Source: Alphaproteobacteria bacterium (GTDB lineage Bacteria; Pseudomonadota; Alphaproteobacteria; Rhodobacterales; Rhodobacteraceae). From it: a stretch of DNA of 64,000 bases. The stretch is from the NCBI GenBank assembly GCA_030425145.1, contig JAUHVK010000006.1:62001-126000 (forward strand), in the 5' to 3' direction. Positions within the stretch are counted from its first letter, which is position 1. Every line of letters starts with the position of its first letter. Of the stretch, positions 26,339 through 35,179 are shown in pieces. Both the position numbers and the translations under genes were made by a program. The notes below the pieces were generated by a model, which worked only from the letters and a program-made list of their open reading frames with translations, made no database searches and was not told the origin of the DNA.

Positions 26339-26794
26339 ATGTTCGAACGTATCCTTGCCTTGTTTGACTCTGCCAAGCCGACCACGCCCTTGCCGCCCGC
26401 AGATGCGAAATACGCGCTGGGCGCGTTGATGGTGCGGACCGCGATGGCGGATAAAGCCTACCTGTTCCAGGAGGTCGAAGAGATCGACCGCGTGCTGGCC
26501 AAGATGTACGGGTTGAAACCGCTGGAAGCCGCCAAGATGCGTGCTCAGTGCGAACGGTTGGAGCATGAACTGCCGCGCACCGAAGACCTTGCTGCGATCC
26601 TGACCGAGAATATCAGCGAGGAGAAACGCGAGTCAGCGGTCGCGGCACTTTGGGATGTGGTCTATGCAGATGGCAACCGCCACGCCAAGGAAGACATGCT
26701 GGTGGGAGAGATCGCCGGGCTGTTGGGGGTGGACGAAGCGACCTGCGAACGCATCCGCGACGAAGAGGTCGCGAACTGGGACAAGTACCACTGA
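26339..26794 (+). CDS. TerB-like (tellurite resistance) protein
   Basis: A 151-residue all-helical protein of the TerB/DjlA N-terminal type. The acidic metal-binding pattern of the family is visible as ALMVRTAMADKAYLFQEVEE in the first half and AALWDVVYADGNRHAKEDML in the second. TerB domains occur in stress and envelope systems and bind divalent metals; the role of stand-alone copies is unclear. It has its own 120-base leader after the YkgJ gene and is followed 60 bases later by pncB. Confidence 0.85.
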   Translation: MFERILALFDSAKPTTPLPPADAKYALGALMVRTAMADKAYLFQEVEEIDRVLAKMYGLKPLEAAKMRAQCERLEHELPRTEDLAAILTENISEEKRESAVAALWDVVYADGNRHAKEDMLVGEIAGLLGVDEATCERIRDEEVANWDKYH

Positions 26795-26854
26795 CTCTGG
26801 ACAAGCCCCGACAGGGTTGCTCTAAGCGAGGCGCCTGCGCCTTTGGAGACCATT

Positions 26855-28147
26855 ATGGTTGATATTGCCACCCGTGTCTGGAACCACAAATGGAAGATCG
26901 ACCCGATTGTACGGTCGCTCATCGACACGGATTTCTATAAGCTGCTGATGTGCCAGTCGGTGTTCCGCAACAAGCGCGACACGCAGGTCACCTTCAGCCT
27001 GATCAACCGGTCCTCGCATGTGCCTTTGGCCAAGTTGATCGACGAAGGCGAATTGCGCGAGCAGTTGGATCACATCAGATCGCTTTCCCTGCGGCGCAAT
27101 GAGAGCACTTGGCTGCGCGGGAACACGTTTTACGGCAAGCGCCAGATGTTCCGCCCGGATTTCATGGAGTGGTTCGAGCAGCTTCGTCTGCCACCTTACC
27201 ATCTTGAGCGCGTCGGCGATCAGTACGAACTGACGTTCGAGGGCGCGTGGCCTGAGGTCATGATGTGGGAGATCCCGGCGCTTGCGGTGCTGATGGAGTT
27301 GCGTGGTCGCGCGGTTCTGAACGACATGGGGCGGTTCGAGTTGCAGGTGCTTTATGCCCGCGCAATGACCAAGCTGTGGGAAAAGATCGAACGGCTGCGC
27401 GAGGTGCCAGAACTGCGGATTGCGGATTTCGGCACGCGGCGGCGGCATTCGTTCCTGTGGCAGGACTGGTGTGTGCAGGCGATGTACGAAGGTCTGGGCG
27501 GTAGTTTCGTCGGCACGTCGAACTGTCTGATCGCCAAGAACCGCGACCTTGAGGCGATTGGCACCAACGCGCATGAATTGCCGATGGTCTATGCGGCTTT
27601 GGCCGAAGACGACGCAGCACTGGCGCAAGCACCTTATGACGTGTTGGCGGACTGGCATGAAGAACATGAAGGCAATCTGAGAATGATCCTGCCCGACACC
27701 TATGGCACCAAAGGGTTTCTCAAGAACGCGCCCGATTGGTTGGCGGGTTGGACGGGCATCCGGATCGACTCGGGTGATCCCGCGGCAGGAGCGGAGACTG
27801 CGATCCGCTGGTGGAAAGACCGTGGCGAGGACCCGACGAAAAAGCTGGTGATTTTTTCGGACGGTCTGGACGTGGACAAGATCCTCGAATTGCAGTCGCA
27901 ATTTGCGGGACGCGTTCGGGTGTCCTTTGGCTGGGGCACTTTGCTGACCAATGATTTCCGTGGGTTGACGCCGGATGATCGGCTGGCGCCGTTCAGCCTT
28001 GTCTGCAAGGCAATCAGCGCCAATGGCAAGCCGACGGTCAAGCTGTCGGACAACCCGAATAAAGCGATGGGCCCGCAGGACCAGATCGACCGCTACAAGC
28101 GGGTCTTCGGGGTTGGTGATCAGGAGCGGCTGGACGTCGTGGTCTGA
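26855..28147 (+). CDS. pncB: Nicotinate phosphoribosyltransferase
   Basis: A 430-residue enzyme joining nicotinate and PRPP to give nicotinate mononucleotide. Family signatures are LIDTDFYKLLMCQSVFRNKR near the N-terminus, RIADFGTRRRHSFLWQDWC, the regulatory His in IGTNAHELPMVYAAL, and RIDSGDPAAGAETAIRWW. I chose ATG at 26855, with GGAG seven bases upstream. It completes the pncA step in the same direction, so this stretch recycles nicotinamide into NAD. Confidence 0.97.
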   Translation: MVDIATRVWNHKWKIDPIVRSLIDTDFYKLLMCQSVFRNKRDTQVTFSLINRSSHVPLAKLIDEGELREQLDHIRSLSLRRNESTWLRGNTFYGKRQMFRPDFMEWFEQLRLPPYHLERVGDQYELTFEGAWPEVMMWEIPALAVLMELRGRAVLNDMGRFELQVLYARAMTKLWEKIERLREVPELRIADFGTRRRHSFLWQDWCVQAMYEGLGGSFVGTSNCLIAKNRDLEAIGTNAHELPMVYAALAEDDAALAQAPYDVLADWHEEHEGNLRMILPDTYGTKGFLKNAPDWLAGWTGIRIDSGDPAAGAETAIRWWKDRGEDPTKKLVIFSDGLDVDKILELQSQFAGRVRVSFGWGTLLTNDFRGLTPDDRLAPFSLVCKAISANGKPTVKLSDNPNKAMGPQDQIDRYKRVFGVGDQERLDVVV

Positions 28148-28170
28148 CACCCACCGTATTCTCTTGCCGC

Positions 28171-28191
28171 GCACGCAAAGGGGGTGCGTGC
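28171..28191 (+). terminator. Hairpin after pncB
   Basis: GCACGCA and TGCGTGC arms around a 7-base loop, 24 bases past the stop; followed by an A-rich rather than T-rich stretch. Confidence 0.5.
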
Positions 28192-28319
28192 AGAAAATAT
28201 GCATCCTTAATGTTGATTACTCCCAGATCCCGCCCTAGTTGAACATTACTCGACTGACGTTGGGTAAATTTAAAAACGCCTATGCGCGGTCGAGCATACC
28301 ATAATTCAGGGAGGATATT

Positions 28320-29606
28320 ATGGGTTATCTGTCTCGAACCACTGCTATACTTGCGTTTGCGCCATTGATGACGGGCGCAATCTGGGCTGCAACCTCTGGT
28401 GCGGCGCAAACCATGAATACGACAAGTCTACAGCATGAAGTTGTTCTGTCGGATGTGGATGAGCCTTGGGATATGGCGTTTCTTGATGATGGAACGATGT
28501 TCTTTACCGAGAAATGCGACGGGCTGTCCGTACGTATGCCATCCGGCGACGTGAACGCGCTTCTTGGCATGTCGGGAGCTGAGGGCTATCCGGCGAACGC
28601 GGATGATCTGTTCTGCGACGGTCAGGCGGGCATGATGGGTGTCGCCGTTGACCCCGACTTTGCCAACAACCGGCAGATCTTTGTTTATTCGACATCAAAT
28701 ATGGTCACACCGCACACCAACCGGCTGATGCGTCTGGTGGTGAACGACGACTTCACTGGCGTGTCGGATCGGACCGACATCGTGGAGGATGTGCCCTACA
28801 AGATGGAGCCGACGGATCACCCGTTTGGCGGTTCCGGCGCGCATAATGGCGGGCGGGTTCGCTTTGGGCCGGACGGGTACATCTACCTGACAACTGGCGA
28901 TAACCATAACAGTGCTGTCCCGCAGAACCCGACGCTCATGGGCAGCAAGGTTCTGCGTATCGACCGGGATGGTAACGCCGCGCCCGAGAACACGCCGCCC
29001 GAAGGTTTCGACAAGCGGACCTTTACTTACGGCCACCGCAACGTTCAGGGCATTGCGTTCCATCCGGCAACCGGCACGCCGATCACAGCCGAGCATGGCC
29101 CCTGGCATTCGGACGAGATCACCGTGCTGCAGAATGGCGGTAATGCGGGCTGGGATCCGCGCCCGAACATGGCTGGTCGGGGCGATTGCCCGGACGATTA
29201 CTGCGGCTACAGTCCGAACCAGATGGATGGGATGAACCGCTATGAACGTGCGGCGTTCATGCCGATGACCGACTTTGCGACCTACCCGGATGCCATGCCT
29301 CCGATCTGGGACAATAATGGCTGGTCACAGGGCACGTCCTCGGCAGCCTTCCTCGAAGGCGAACAGTGGGGTGACTGGAACGGCGCCATGGTGGTTGGTA
29401 TCATGGGGATCGGTTTTGGCGGCACCCCCATCGGGCAGAGGATCGATGTGATCGAATTGACCGACGATCTGAAGGTCGAGGATGTCACCGAGATGACCTT
29501 GCCGATGGAATCCGGGCGTTTCCGGTCGGTGGTGCTGGGTCCGGATGGCAGCCTTTACACGGCGACGGATGAGGGCTTCATCCACAAGCTCACACCGGGC
29601 AACTGA
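28320..29606 (+). CDS. Exported PQQ-dependent sugar (sorbosone) dehydrogenase
   Basis: A 428-residue periplasmic beta-propeller of the GSDH family (soluble glucose/sorbosone/aldose sugar dehydrogenases). The signal peptide is MGYLSRTTAILAFAPLMTGA and onward, cut near TSGAAQ. Typical segments are LSDVDEPWDMAFLDDGTMFF, GGSGAHNGGRVRFGPDGYIY with the catalytic-type His, LTTGDNHN, YGHRNVQGIAFHPATG and AEHGPWHSDEITVLQNGGNAGW. It would oxidise a sugar and pass electrons out through PQQ. GGGAGGATATT precedes the ATG. No PQQ synthesis genes are nearby. Confidence 0.88.
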   Translation: MGYLSRTTAILAFAPLMTGAIWAATSGAAQTMNTTSLQHEVVLSDVDEPWDMAFLDDGTMFFTEKCDGLSVRMPSGDVNALLGMSGAEGYPANADDLFCDGQAGMMGVAVDPDFANNRQIFVYSTSNMVTPHTNRLMRLVVNDDFTGVSDRTDIVEDVPYKMEPTDHPFGGSGAHNGGRVRFGPDGYIYLTTGDNHNSAVPQNPTLMGSKVLRIDRDGNAAPENTPPEGFDKRTFTYGHRNVQGIAFHPATGTPITAEHGPWHSDEITVLQNGGNAGWDPRPNMAGRGDCPDDYCGYSPNQMDGMNRYERAAFMPMTDFATYPDAMPPIWDNNGWSQGTSSAAFLEGEQWGDWNGAMVVGIMGIGFGGTPIGQRIDVIELTDDLKVEDVTEMTLPMESGRFRSVVLGPDGSLYTATDEGFIHKLTPGN

Positions 29607-29614
29607 TGAAAAAA

Positions 29615-29645
29615 CCTCCTGCGCTGGTCTTTCCGGCGCAGGGGG
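29615..29645. terminator. Convergent terminator
   Basis: Ten-base arms CCTCCTGCGC/GCGCAGGGGG (one wobble), preceded by A6, between the sugar dehydrogenase and mscL. Confidence 0.65.
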
Positions 29646-29686
29646 GCGATTTCGCTGTCTGATCCTGTGGGATCGCGTGGGGCCTA

Positions 29687-30112
29687 TCAGGCCTTTTTCA
29701 GAGCGTCGCGAATTTCAAGAAGCACATCCAGCTCGCTCGGACCGGACGGTACTTCGGGTGCCACCTCTTCGGGCTTTTCAGCGGCGGCTTTGATCCGGTT
29801 GACCATCTTGACCAGAAGAAACACCACAAACGCGATGATCAGGAAGTTGATCACGGCCATGATGAAGCTACCGATTGCAAAGACAGGCGCACCGGCTTCC
29901 TGTGCAGCGGCGAGCGAGGCGTGATCGCTGCCATCCAGCGTATAGAACCAGCCCGAGAAGTCGATCCCACCGGTGAAAAGCGCGATGATCGGGTTGATGA
30001 TGTCACCGACCAGCGACGTGACAATGGCGGTGAATGCGGCGCCGACGATGATGCCGACAGCCATGTCCATGACATTGCCCTTGGCAATAAAGTCTTTGAA
30101 CTCTTGAATCAT
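29687..30112 (-). CDS. mscL: Large-conductance mechanosensitive channel
   Basis: A 141-residue MscL that opens under membrane tension to release solutes during osmotic downshock. The N-terminal amphipathic helix [20 protein letters not shown] leads into TM1 ([20 protein letters not shown]), then a periplasmic loop and TM2 ([20 protein letters not shown]) with a charged C-terminal helix. ATG at 30112 gives MIQEFKDF, the usual start; the frame upstream has no family match. Monocistronic, sharing a terminator with the sugar dehydrogenase. Confidence 0.97.
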   Translation of the reverse strand: MIQEFKDFIAKGNVMDMAVGIIVGAAFTAIVTSLVGDIINPIIALFTGGIDFSGWFYTLDGSDHASLAAAQEAGAPVFAIGSFIMAVINFLIIAFVVFLLVKMVNRIKAAAEKPEEVAPEVPSGPSELDVLLEIRDALKKA

Positions 30113-30275
30113 TGTAGTGTTCCCTCGTATTAACTTGCCCCGTCGAAATACGCGCGGGTGCGATTTTGATACCACTGCGATGACGTTTGTCACGCATTCC
30201 GATTCAATCCACGGGGAAATTGCGGAACCTTGCCGCATAAATTTAGCGTTTGAGACTCACCTTTTAGAGGGCGGG

Positions 30276-30725
30276 TCAGGCGGGTAGTGTGCCGGTCAGA
30301 ACATAGCGCAGGATTTGCGCAACCTCCTGCGGGGTGCGTGTCATTGCCAGCGCCGCGGCGTCGACCTCTTTCAGCGCATGGTCGTGTTCCGGTTGCTGGA
30401 GGATGATCAGGGATTTGCCCAGAGCGGCGGCATAGCCTGCGTCGAATGCGGCGTTCCACTGTTTATATTTTTCGCCAAAGCGCACGACGACGACATCGGC
30501 ATCCGCGATGCCCTTGCGGGTGCGGATCGCGTTGACCATCGCGCCCTTGTGGTCGTGCCAGTACTTGTTGTCCTCGGCCCCGAGGATCGCCACACCGCAA
30601 TCGTCGCTGGCGGCATGATCGGTGACGGGGCTGTCAAAGCTCACGTCGAGGCCGTCACAGGCGGCGATGATCTGTTCACGCCAATCGGTGTGGATTTCGC
30701 CGGACAGGTAAACACGCAATGTCAT
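30276..30725 (-). CDS. YtoQ family protein
   Basis: A 149-residue cytoplasmic protein of the YtoQ family, distantly related to nucleoside 2-deoxyribosyltransferases. The start MTLRVYLSGEIHTDWREQI, the AILGAEDNKYWHDHKGA block and GIADADVVVVRFGEKYKQWN followed by AFDAGYAAALGKSLI are characteristic. The last two pieces resemble the nucleotide-binding part of the transferase fold; the reaction is unknown. AAGGAGTATCCC precedes ATG at 30725. It follows the methyltransferase gene after 54 bases on the same strand. Confidence 0.88.
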   Translation of the reverse strand: MTLRVYLSGEIHTDWREQIIAACDGLDVSFDSPVTDHAASDDCGVAILGAEDNKYWHDHKGAMVNAIRTRKGIADADVVVVRFGEKYKQWNAAFDAGYAAALGKSLIILQQPEHDHALKEVDAAALAMTRTPQEVAQILRYVLTGTLPA

Positions 30726-30779
30726 GGGATACTCCTTCTGTTTGCGGAAAGGGGTAGCGCGGTTGAGCGCCAAGGCCAA

Positions 30780-31412
30780 TCAATTGGTTTTTCGCGCGAT
30801 CACGGTGCGGCGGGGATCCTTGCCCGGCGCGTTCTGGGTTTCGATGATCGTGAATCCCGCGCGGGTGATTGCCGCGTCCAGGTCGGCTGGCGAAATTTTG
30901 GCGAAATAGGGTGCTTTGCCAATGGCCTGCGCGAGGGGCAGGCCCAGTTGGATTATCCACCAGATCATCGTGCTTGGTGCAGGCATACAGAAGGTCTTGG
31001 AGATGAAGAGACCACCGGGTTTGGTGCGCTTTGCGATCTCGGCCAGTGCGCTATCGACGTCTTCGAGAAGATGCAGAAGGTTGAAGGCCAGCACCATGTC
31101 AAACGGACCTTCGGGAGCGTCTGCAGCGTCGGACTGGAGGAATTCGACATTGGATGTTGCGGCGTCGCGGGCTTTCTCACGCCCTTTGGCGAGCATCCCG
31201 TCCGACACATCGGTCGCGATGATGCGCCCAAGGCTGGGTGCAAGTGCGATGGCTGTGGTGCCGGTGCCGCAGCCAAGCTCAAGGACGGTGTCATCAGGGG
31301 TCAGGAGTTGCCGCACCAGGTCCAGCGTTGCCTCGTAGGCGTCCCGGTTGCGGATTGGCGAGGCCGCGTATTTGTCCGCCGCCCGATCCCAGAACTTTGC
31401 AGACTTATACAT
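30780..31412 (-). CDS. Class I SAM-dependent methyltransferase
   Basis: A 210-residue UbiE/Coq5-like methyltransferase. Motif I is DTVLELGCGTGTTAIALAPS (about residue 42), motif II IIATDVSDGMLAKGREKA, and motif IV/post-I MVLAFNLLHLLEDVDSALAE. A hydrophobic patch (STMIWWIIQLGLPLAQ) suggests a lipid-like or membrane substrate. The substrate cannot be deduced. It starts 29 bases after the pheT stop, so it is probably transcribed with pheST. Confidence 0.85.
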   Translation of the reverse strand: MYKSAKFWDRAADKYAASPIRNRDAYEATLDLVRQLLTPDDTVLELGCGTGTTAIALAPSLGRIIATDVSDGMLAKGREKARDAATSNVEFLQSDAADAPEGPFDMVLAFNLLHLLEDVDSALAEIAKRTKPGGLFISKTFCMPAPSTMIWWIIQLGLPLAQAIGKAPYFAKISPADLDAAITRAGFTIIETQNAPGKDPRRTVIARKTN

Positions 31413-31441
31413 GGTGGCCTCGCCTTTTTCGCTACGTCGCT

Positions 31442-33838
31442 TTAGCCGCGGAGTACACCGCCGGTGGCTTTTTCGACCTTTTCGATGATCTTCTTGCCGA
31501 CCGCTTCGATATCCGCCTCTTTCAGCGTTGTGTTGGTCGGCTGAAGACGCACGGTGATGGCAAGGGATTTTTTGCCCTCACCCAGCGACCCGCCGATGAA
31601 TTCGTCGAAGAGACGCACGTCCGAGATCAGCGCCTTGTCGGCACCGGCCGCGGCGTTCATCAGGTCAAGCGCTGCAACCTGTGCATCGACGACAAAGGCG
31701 AAGTCCCGTTCGACAGCTTGCAGGTCATTGAGCACCAGCGCAGGGCGTGTGGCCCCGGTCTTGCGCGGCATCGGAATTTCCTGCGGCCAGAGGGTGAAGG
31801 CCACGGCGGGGCCTTTGACATCCATCGCCTTGAGCACTTTGGGGTGCAACTCGCCAAAGACGCCCAGCACCTTTTTCGGGCCAAGGCAGATCTTGCCGTG
31901 ACGGCCCGGGTGCCACCAATCGCTGGCTCCGCGCAGGATTTGGGTTTTGGCGGGCGCACCCATTGCTGCAAGGATCGCTTCGGCATCGGCCTTTGCGTCG
32001 AACACATCGACCGCGCGTGCAGCGCCGTGCACGTCTTTGGGGCCGGTTTTGCCGATCAGCACACCGGACAGCATGAGGTGCTGCTCTTCGGGTTCGCCGC
32101 CGTGGAAGGCGTGGCCGAGTTCAAACAGGGCAAGGTCCATGAACCCGCGCGCCTGATTACGGGCGGCTGCCTGCAACAGCCCCGGCAGCAGGGCAGGGCG
32201 CATGTGGCTCATGTCCGTGCTGATCGGGTTGGCAAGCATCGTGGCATCATCGCCGCCGCCAAAGAGGGAGGCCGCGGCTTTGTCGATGAAGCTGTAGGTC
32301 ACACATTCGTTGTACCCCAGCGCGGCAGCAGTCCGACGTGCGGCGCGTTCGCGGCGCTGCATGGGCGACAGGATCGGCTTGGGCACACCGGGGTTCATGC
32401 GGCGCATCGGCTTGCCCTGAAGCTTGGTCAGGGATGCGATGCGGGCGACTTCTTCGACCAGATCGGCCTCGCCCAGCACGTCAGGGCGCCAGGACGGGAC
32501 ACGGGCCATATTGCCTTCGAGCTTGAAGCCAAGCGCGGTCAGGGTCTGGCGCTGCTCGGCCTCGGGGATCTCCATGCCCACCAGCGAGATCACCCGTGCG
32601 GGGTCGAGTTTATAGGCGCGTGACGTGTCTGGGATCGCACCGGCGATGATCATGTCAGAGGCTTCGCCCCCGGCGTGATCGACGATCATCCGCACTGCCA
32701 GCTCCAGACCTTCGGGTGTGAAAGCCGGATCGACACCGCGTTCAAACCGGTACCGCGCGTCGGAGTTGATCTTGAGCGCACGGCCTGCGTAAGCGATCTG
32801 GATCGGATCCCAATAGGCGCTTTCGACGAAAACGTCGGTGGTCTCGTCGGTGCAGCCCGTTTCCTCGCCACCCATGATGCCCGCGATGCTTTCCGGGCCG
32901 TTGGCGTCGGAAATAACCATCTGGCCGGGTTGGTACGTGTAGGTCTTGCCGTCGAGGGCCAGAAGCTCCTCACCACCTGCCGCGCGGTGCACACGCAGGT
33001 CGCCCGACACCTTTGCCATGTCGAAGACGTGCAGCGGACGGTTGCGGTCATATGTGAAGAAGTTGGTCACATCGACGAGGAAGTTGATCGGACGCAGGCC
33101 GATGGCGCGCAGTTGGTCCTGAAGCCATCGCGGGCTTGGGCCATTCTTTACGCCGCGAATGATCCGACCACAGAACAACGGGCAGCCGTCCAGCGTGTCT
33201 TCGTCGATCACAACCTTGGTGTCGGCGGTGAAGCTGGCGGGCACGGACTCAACGGCTTTGGTCTTGAGCTTACCCAGACCACGGGCTGCCAGATCGCGGG
33301 CGACGCCCTGCACACCCAAGGCGTCGGGGCGGTTGGGAGTGATGGCGATCTCGATCACCGGGTCGACCTTGGCGGGGTCGTTCTCGGCCAGCCAGTCGAT
33401 GAATTTCTGACCCACCTCGCCCGAGGGCAGTTCGATGATGCCATCATGTTCGTCGGAAAGCTCCAGCTCGCGTTCCGAGGCCATCATGCCGTGGCTTTCG
33501 ACACCGCGGATGTTGCCGACGCTGAGGGTCACGTCGATGCCCGGCACATAGTCGCCCGGTTTTGCAAGAACTACGGTGATACCCGCGCGTGCGTTCGGGG
33601 CGCCGCAGACGATCTGCTTGTCGCCTTCGTTGGTCTCAACCGTGCAGACACGCAGGCGGTCAGCATCCGGGTGCTGCTCGGCGTGTTTCACTTTGGCCAG
33701 CGTAAAGGTCTTGAGCTTGTCCGCCGGGTTCTCAATGCCTTCGACCTCAAGCCCGAGATCGGTCAGTGCTTCTGCGATCTCGTCCACGGTTGCCGTGGTG
33801 TCGAGGTGCGTTTTCAGCCAGGAGAGGGTGAATTTCAT
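31442..33838 (-). CDS. pheT: Phenylalanyl-tRNA synthetase beta chain
   Basis: A 798-residue beta subunit of PheRS. Domain order is normal: N-terminal MKFTLSWLKTHLDTTATVDE, the tRNA-binding/EMAP-like OB domain (about 40-150; ADRLRVCTVETNEGDKQIVC, CGAPNARAG), B5 and B3/B4 editing domains with the LVDVTNFFTYDRNRPLHVFD block, and a C-terminal ferredoxin-like anticodon-binding domain (RLFDEFIGGSLGEGKKSLAI). ATG at 33838 is the family start. It follows pheS after 20 bases; the two form the alpha2-beta2 enzyme that charges tRNA-Phe. Confidence 0.98.
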   Translation of the reverse strand: MKFTLSWLKTHLDTTATVDEIAEALTDLGLEVEGIENPADKLKTFTLAKVKHAEQHPDADRLRVCTVETNEGDKQIVCGAPNARAGITVVLAKPGDYVPGIDVTLSVGNIRGVESHGMMASERELELSDEHDGIIELPSGEVGQKFIDWLAENDPAKVDPVIEIAITPNRPDALGVQGVARDLAARGLGKLKTKAVESVPASFTADTKVVIDEDTLDGCPLFCGRIIRGVKNGPSPRWLQDQLRAIGLRPINFLVDVTNFFTYDRNRPLHVFDMAKVSGDLRVHRAAGGEELLALDGKTYTYQPGQMVISDANGPESIAGIMGGEETGCTDETTDVFVESAYWDPIQIAYAGRALKINSDARYRFERGVDPAFTPEGLELAVRMIVDHAGGEASDMIIAGAIPDTSRAYKLDPARVISLVGMEIPEAEQRQTLTALGFKLEGNMARVPSWRPDVLGEADLVEEVARIASLTKLQGKPMRRMNPGVPKPILSPMQRRERAARRTAAALGYNECVTYSFIDKAAASLFGGGDDATMLANPISTDMSHMRPALLPGLLQAAARNQARGFMDLALFELGHAFHGGEPEEQHLMLSGVLIGKTGPKDVHGAARAVDVFDAKADAEAILAAMGAPAKTQILRGASDWWHPGRHGKICLGPKKVLGVFGELHPKVLKAMDVKGPAVAFTLWPQEIPMPRKTGATRPALVLNDLQAVERDFAFVVDAQVAALDLMNAAAGADKALISDVRLFDEFIGGSLGEGKKSLAITVRLQPTNTTLKEADIEAVGKKIIEKVEKATGGVLRG

Positions 33839-33858
33839 CGTATCGTCTTCCTGTAAGG

Positions 33859-34929
33859 TCAGCTGAGGCCAGCGTGCAGCGTCGGCACGTCGAGCGCTGC
33901 GAAGCCGTAATGGCGCAGCCAGCGGAGGTCTGAATCGAAGAAGGCGCGCAGATCGGGGATACCGTATTTCAGCATCGCGATGCGGTCGATGCCCATGCCG
34001 AAGGCGAAGCCCTGCCATTCGTCCGGGTTCACACCGGCGTTCTGCAACACCTTGGGGTGCACCATACCCGACCCGAGGATTTCGAGCCAATCATCACCTT
34101 CGCCTACTTTCAGCGTGCCGCCTTCCCACGAACACCGGATGTCGACCTCGGCCGATGGTTCCGTGAACGGGAAGTGCGAGGCGCGGAAACGGAGTTCGAC
34201 ATCGTCGACTTCAAAATAGGCCTTCACGAATTCTTCCAGAACCCATTTCAGGTTCGCCATGGAGATGTCCTTGTCGATGGCAAGGCCTTCGACCTGGTGG
34301 AACATCGGCGTGTGCGTCTGGTCATAATCGGCGCGGTAGACGCGGCCCGGCGCGATCACGCGGATGGGCGCGCCGGTTTTTTCCATCGTCCGGATCTGAA
34401 CCGGCGAGGTGTGGGTGCGCAGCACGTGCGGCGGGCGATTGTCGCCCTCGGCGCGGTGCATATAGAATGTGTCCATCTCGGCCCGCGCCGGGTGGTGGCC
34501 GGGGATGTTCAGCGCATCGAAGTTGTACCAGTCGGTGTCGATCTGCGGACCTTCGGCGACCGAGAAGCCCATATCGGCAAAGATCGCCGTGACCTCTTCG
34601 GTGACCTGGCTGATCGGGTGGATCGTGCCCATGCGGCGGCCCCGACCGGGCAGCGTCACATCGAGCCATTCGCCGCGCAGGCGTTCATCCAGCGCCGCAT
34701 CTTCCAGGGCCACCTTCTTGGCCGACAGCGCCGAGTTGATCTCGTCTTTCAGCGCATTCAATGCCGGACCGGCGGTTTGCCGTTCCTCAGGGCTCATCTT
34801 GCCCAGTTCGCGCATCTTGAGGCTGATCTCGCCTTTCTTGCCGACCGCCTGCACACGCAGGTCTTCCAGCACAGCTTCGTCGCCCGCTGCTGCAATCAGC
34901 CCAAGATATTTGTCGCGCAGATCGTCCAT
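33859..34929 (-). CDS. pheS: Phenylalanyl-tRNA synthetase alpha chain
   Basis: A 356-residue alpha subunit carrying the class II catalytic core. The N-terminal coiled coil is followed by motif 2-type residues in [20 protein letters not shown], the [17 protein letters not shown] strand, [18 protein letters not shown] and motif 3 [17 protein letters not shown]. The Ala of AFGMGIDR lines the phenylalanine pocket. First gene of the pheS-pheT-methyltransferase run. I see no leader peptide or T-box upstream. Confidence 0.98.
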   Translation of the reverse strand: MDDLRDKYLGLIAAAGDEAVLEDLRVQAVGKKGEISLKMRELGKMSPEERQTAGPALNALKDEINSALSAKKVALEDAALDERLRGEWLDVTLPGRGRRMGTIHPISQVTEEVTAIFADMGFSVAEGPQIDTDWYNFDALNIPGHHPARAEMDTFYMHRAEGDNRPPHVLRTHTSPVQIRTMEKTGAPIRVIAPGRVYRADYDQTHTPMFHQVEGLAIDKDISMANLKWVLEEFVKAYFEVDDVELRFRASHFPFTEPSAEVDIRCSWEGGTLKVGEGDDWLEILGSGMVHPKVLQNAGVNPDEWQGFAFGMGIDRIAMLKYGIPDLRAFFDSDLRWLRHYGFAALDVPTLHAGLS

Positions 34930-35095
34930 GTCACCCTCCGGCTCGTATCGTGCTTTCCCTAGCCGTGACCGTGCAGGGACGCAAGGCAGCCGGATTGTTG
35001 CCCGGGATTCTTTCGACCTGAGTCGCGAAAGTTACAGGCGAGCTGAAATCCTATGCTTCAGCGCCCGGTTGCCACATATATGTTGACCCACCCCC

Positions 35096-35124
35096 TAAAT
35101 TGAGCAGTATCGAAAGATATTGCT
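35096..35124 (+). promoter_or_regulatory. Two-part conserved motif, copy A
   Basis: TAAATTGAGCA, four bases, then CGAAAGATATT, 59 bases before the OmpA-like gene. The same two 11-mers, five bases apart, occur at 58679-58705 upstream of UspA. Here the sequence can also fold as AGCAGTATC-GAAA-GATATTGCT. The 34930-35179 gap holds nothing else I can name. Confidence 0.55.
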
Positions 35125-35179
35125 GCCAATATGTTGAGCGAAACAACGCTTACGTTACTGCATAGTTCTGGGGAAGAGC

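Noticed and set aside
34057-34962. Long plus-strand frame opposite pheS
   Set aside because: It is the antisense shadow of pheS, arising from high-GC codon bias; the composition is Arg/His-rich and unlike a real protein.
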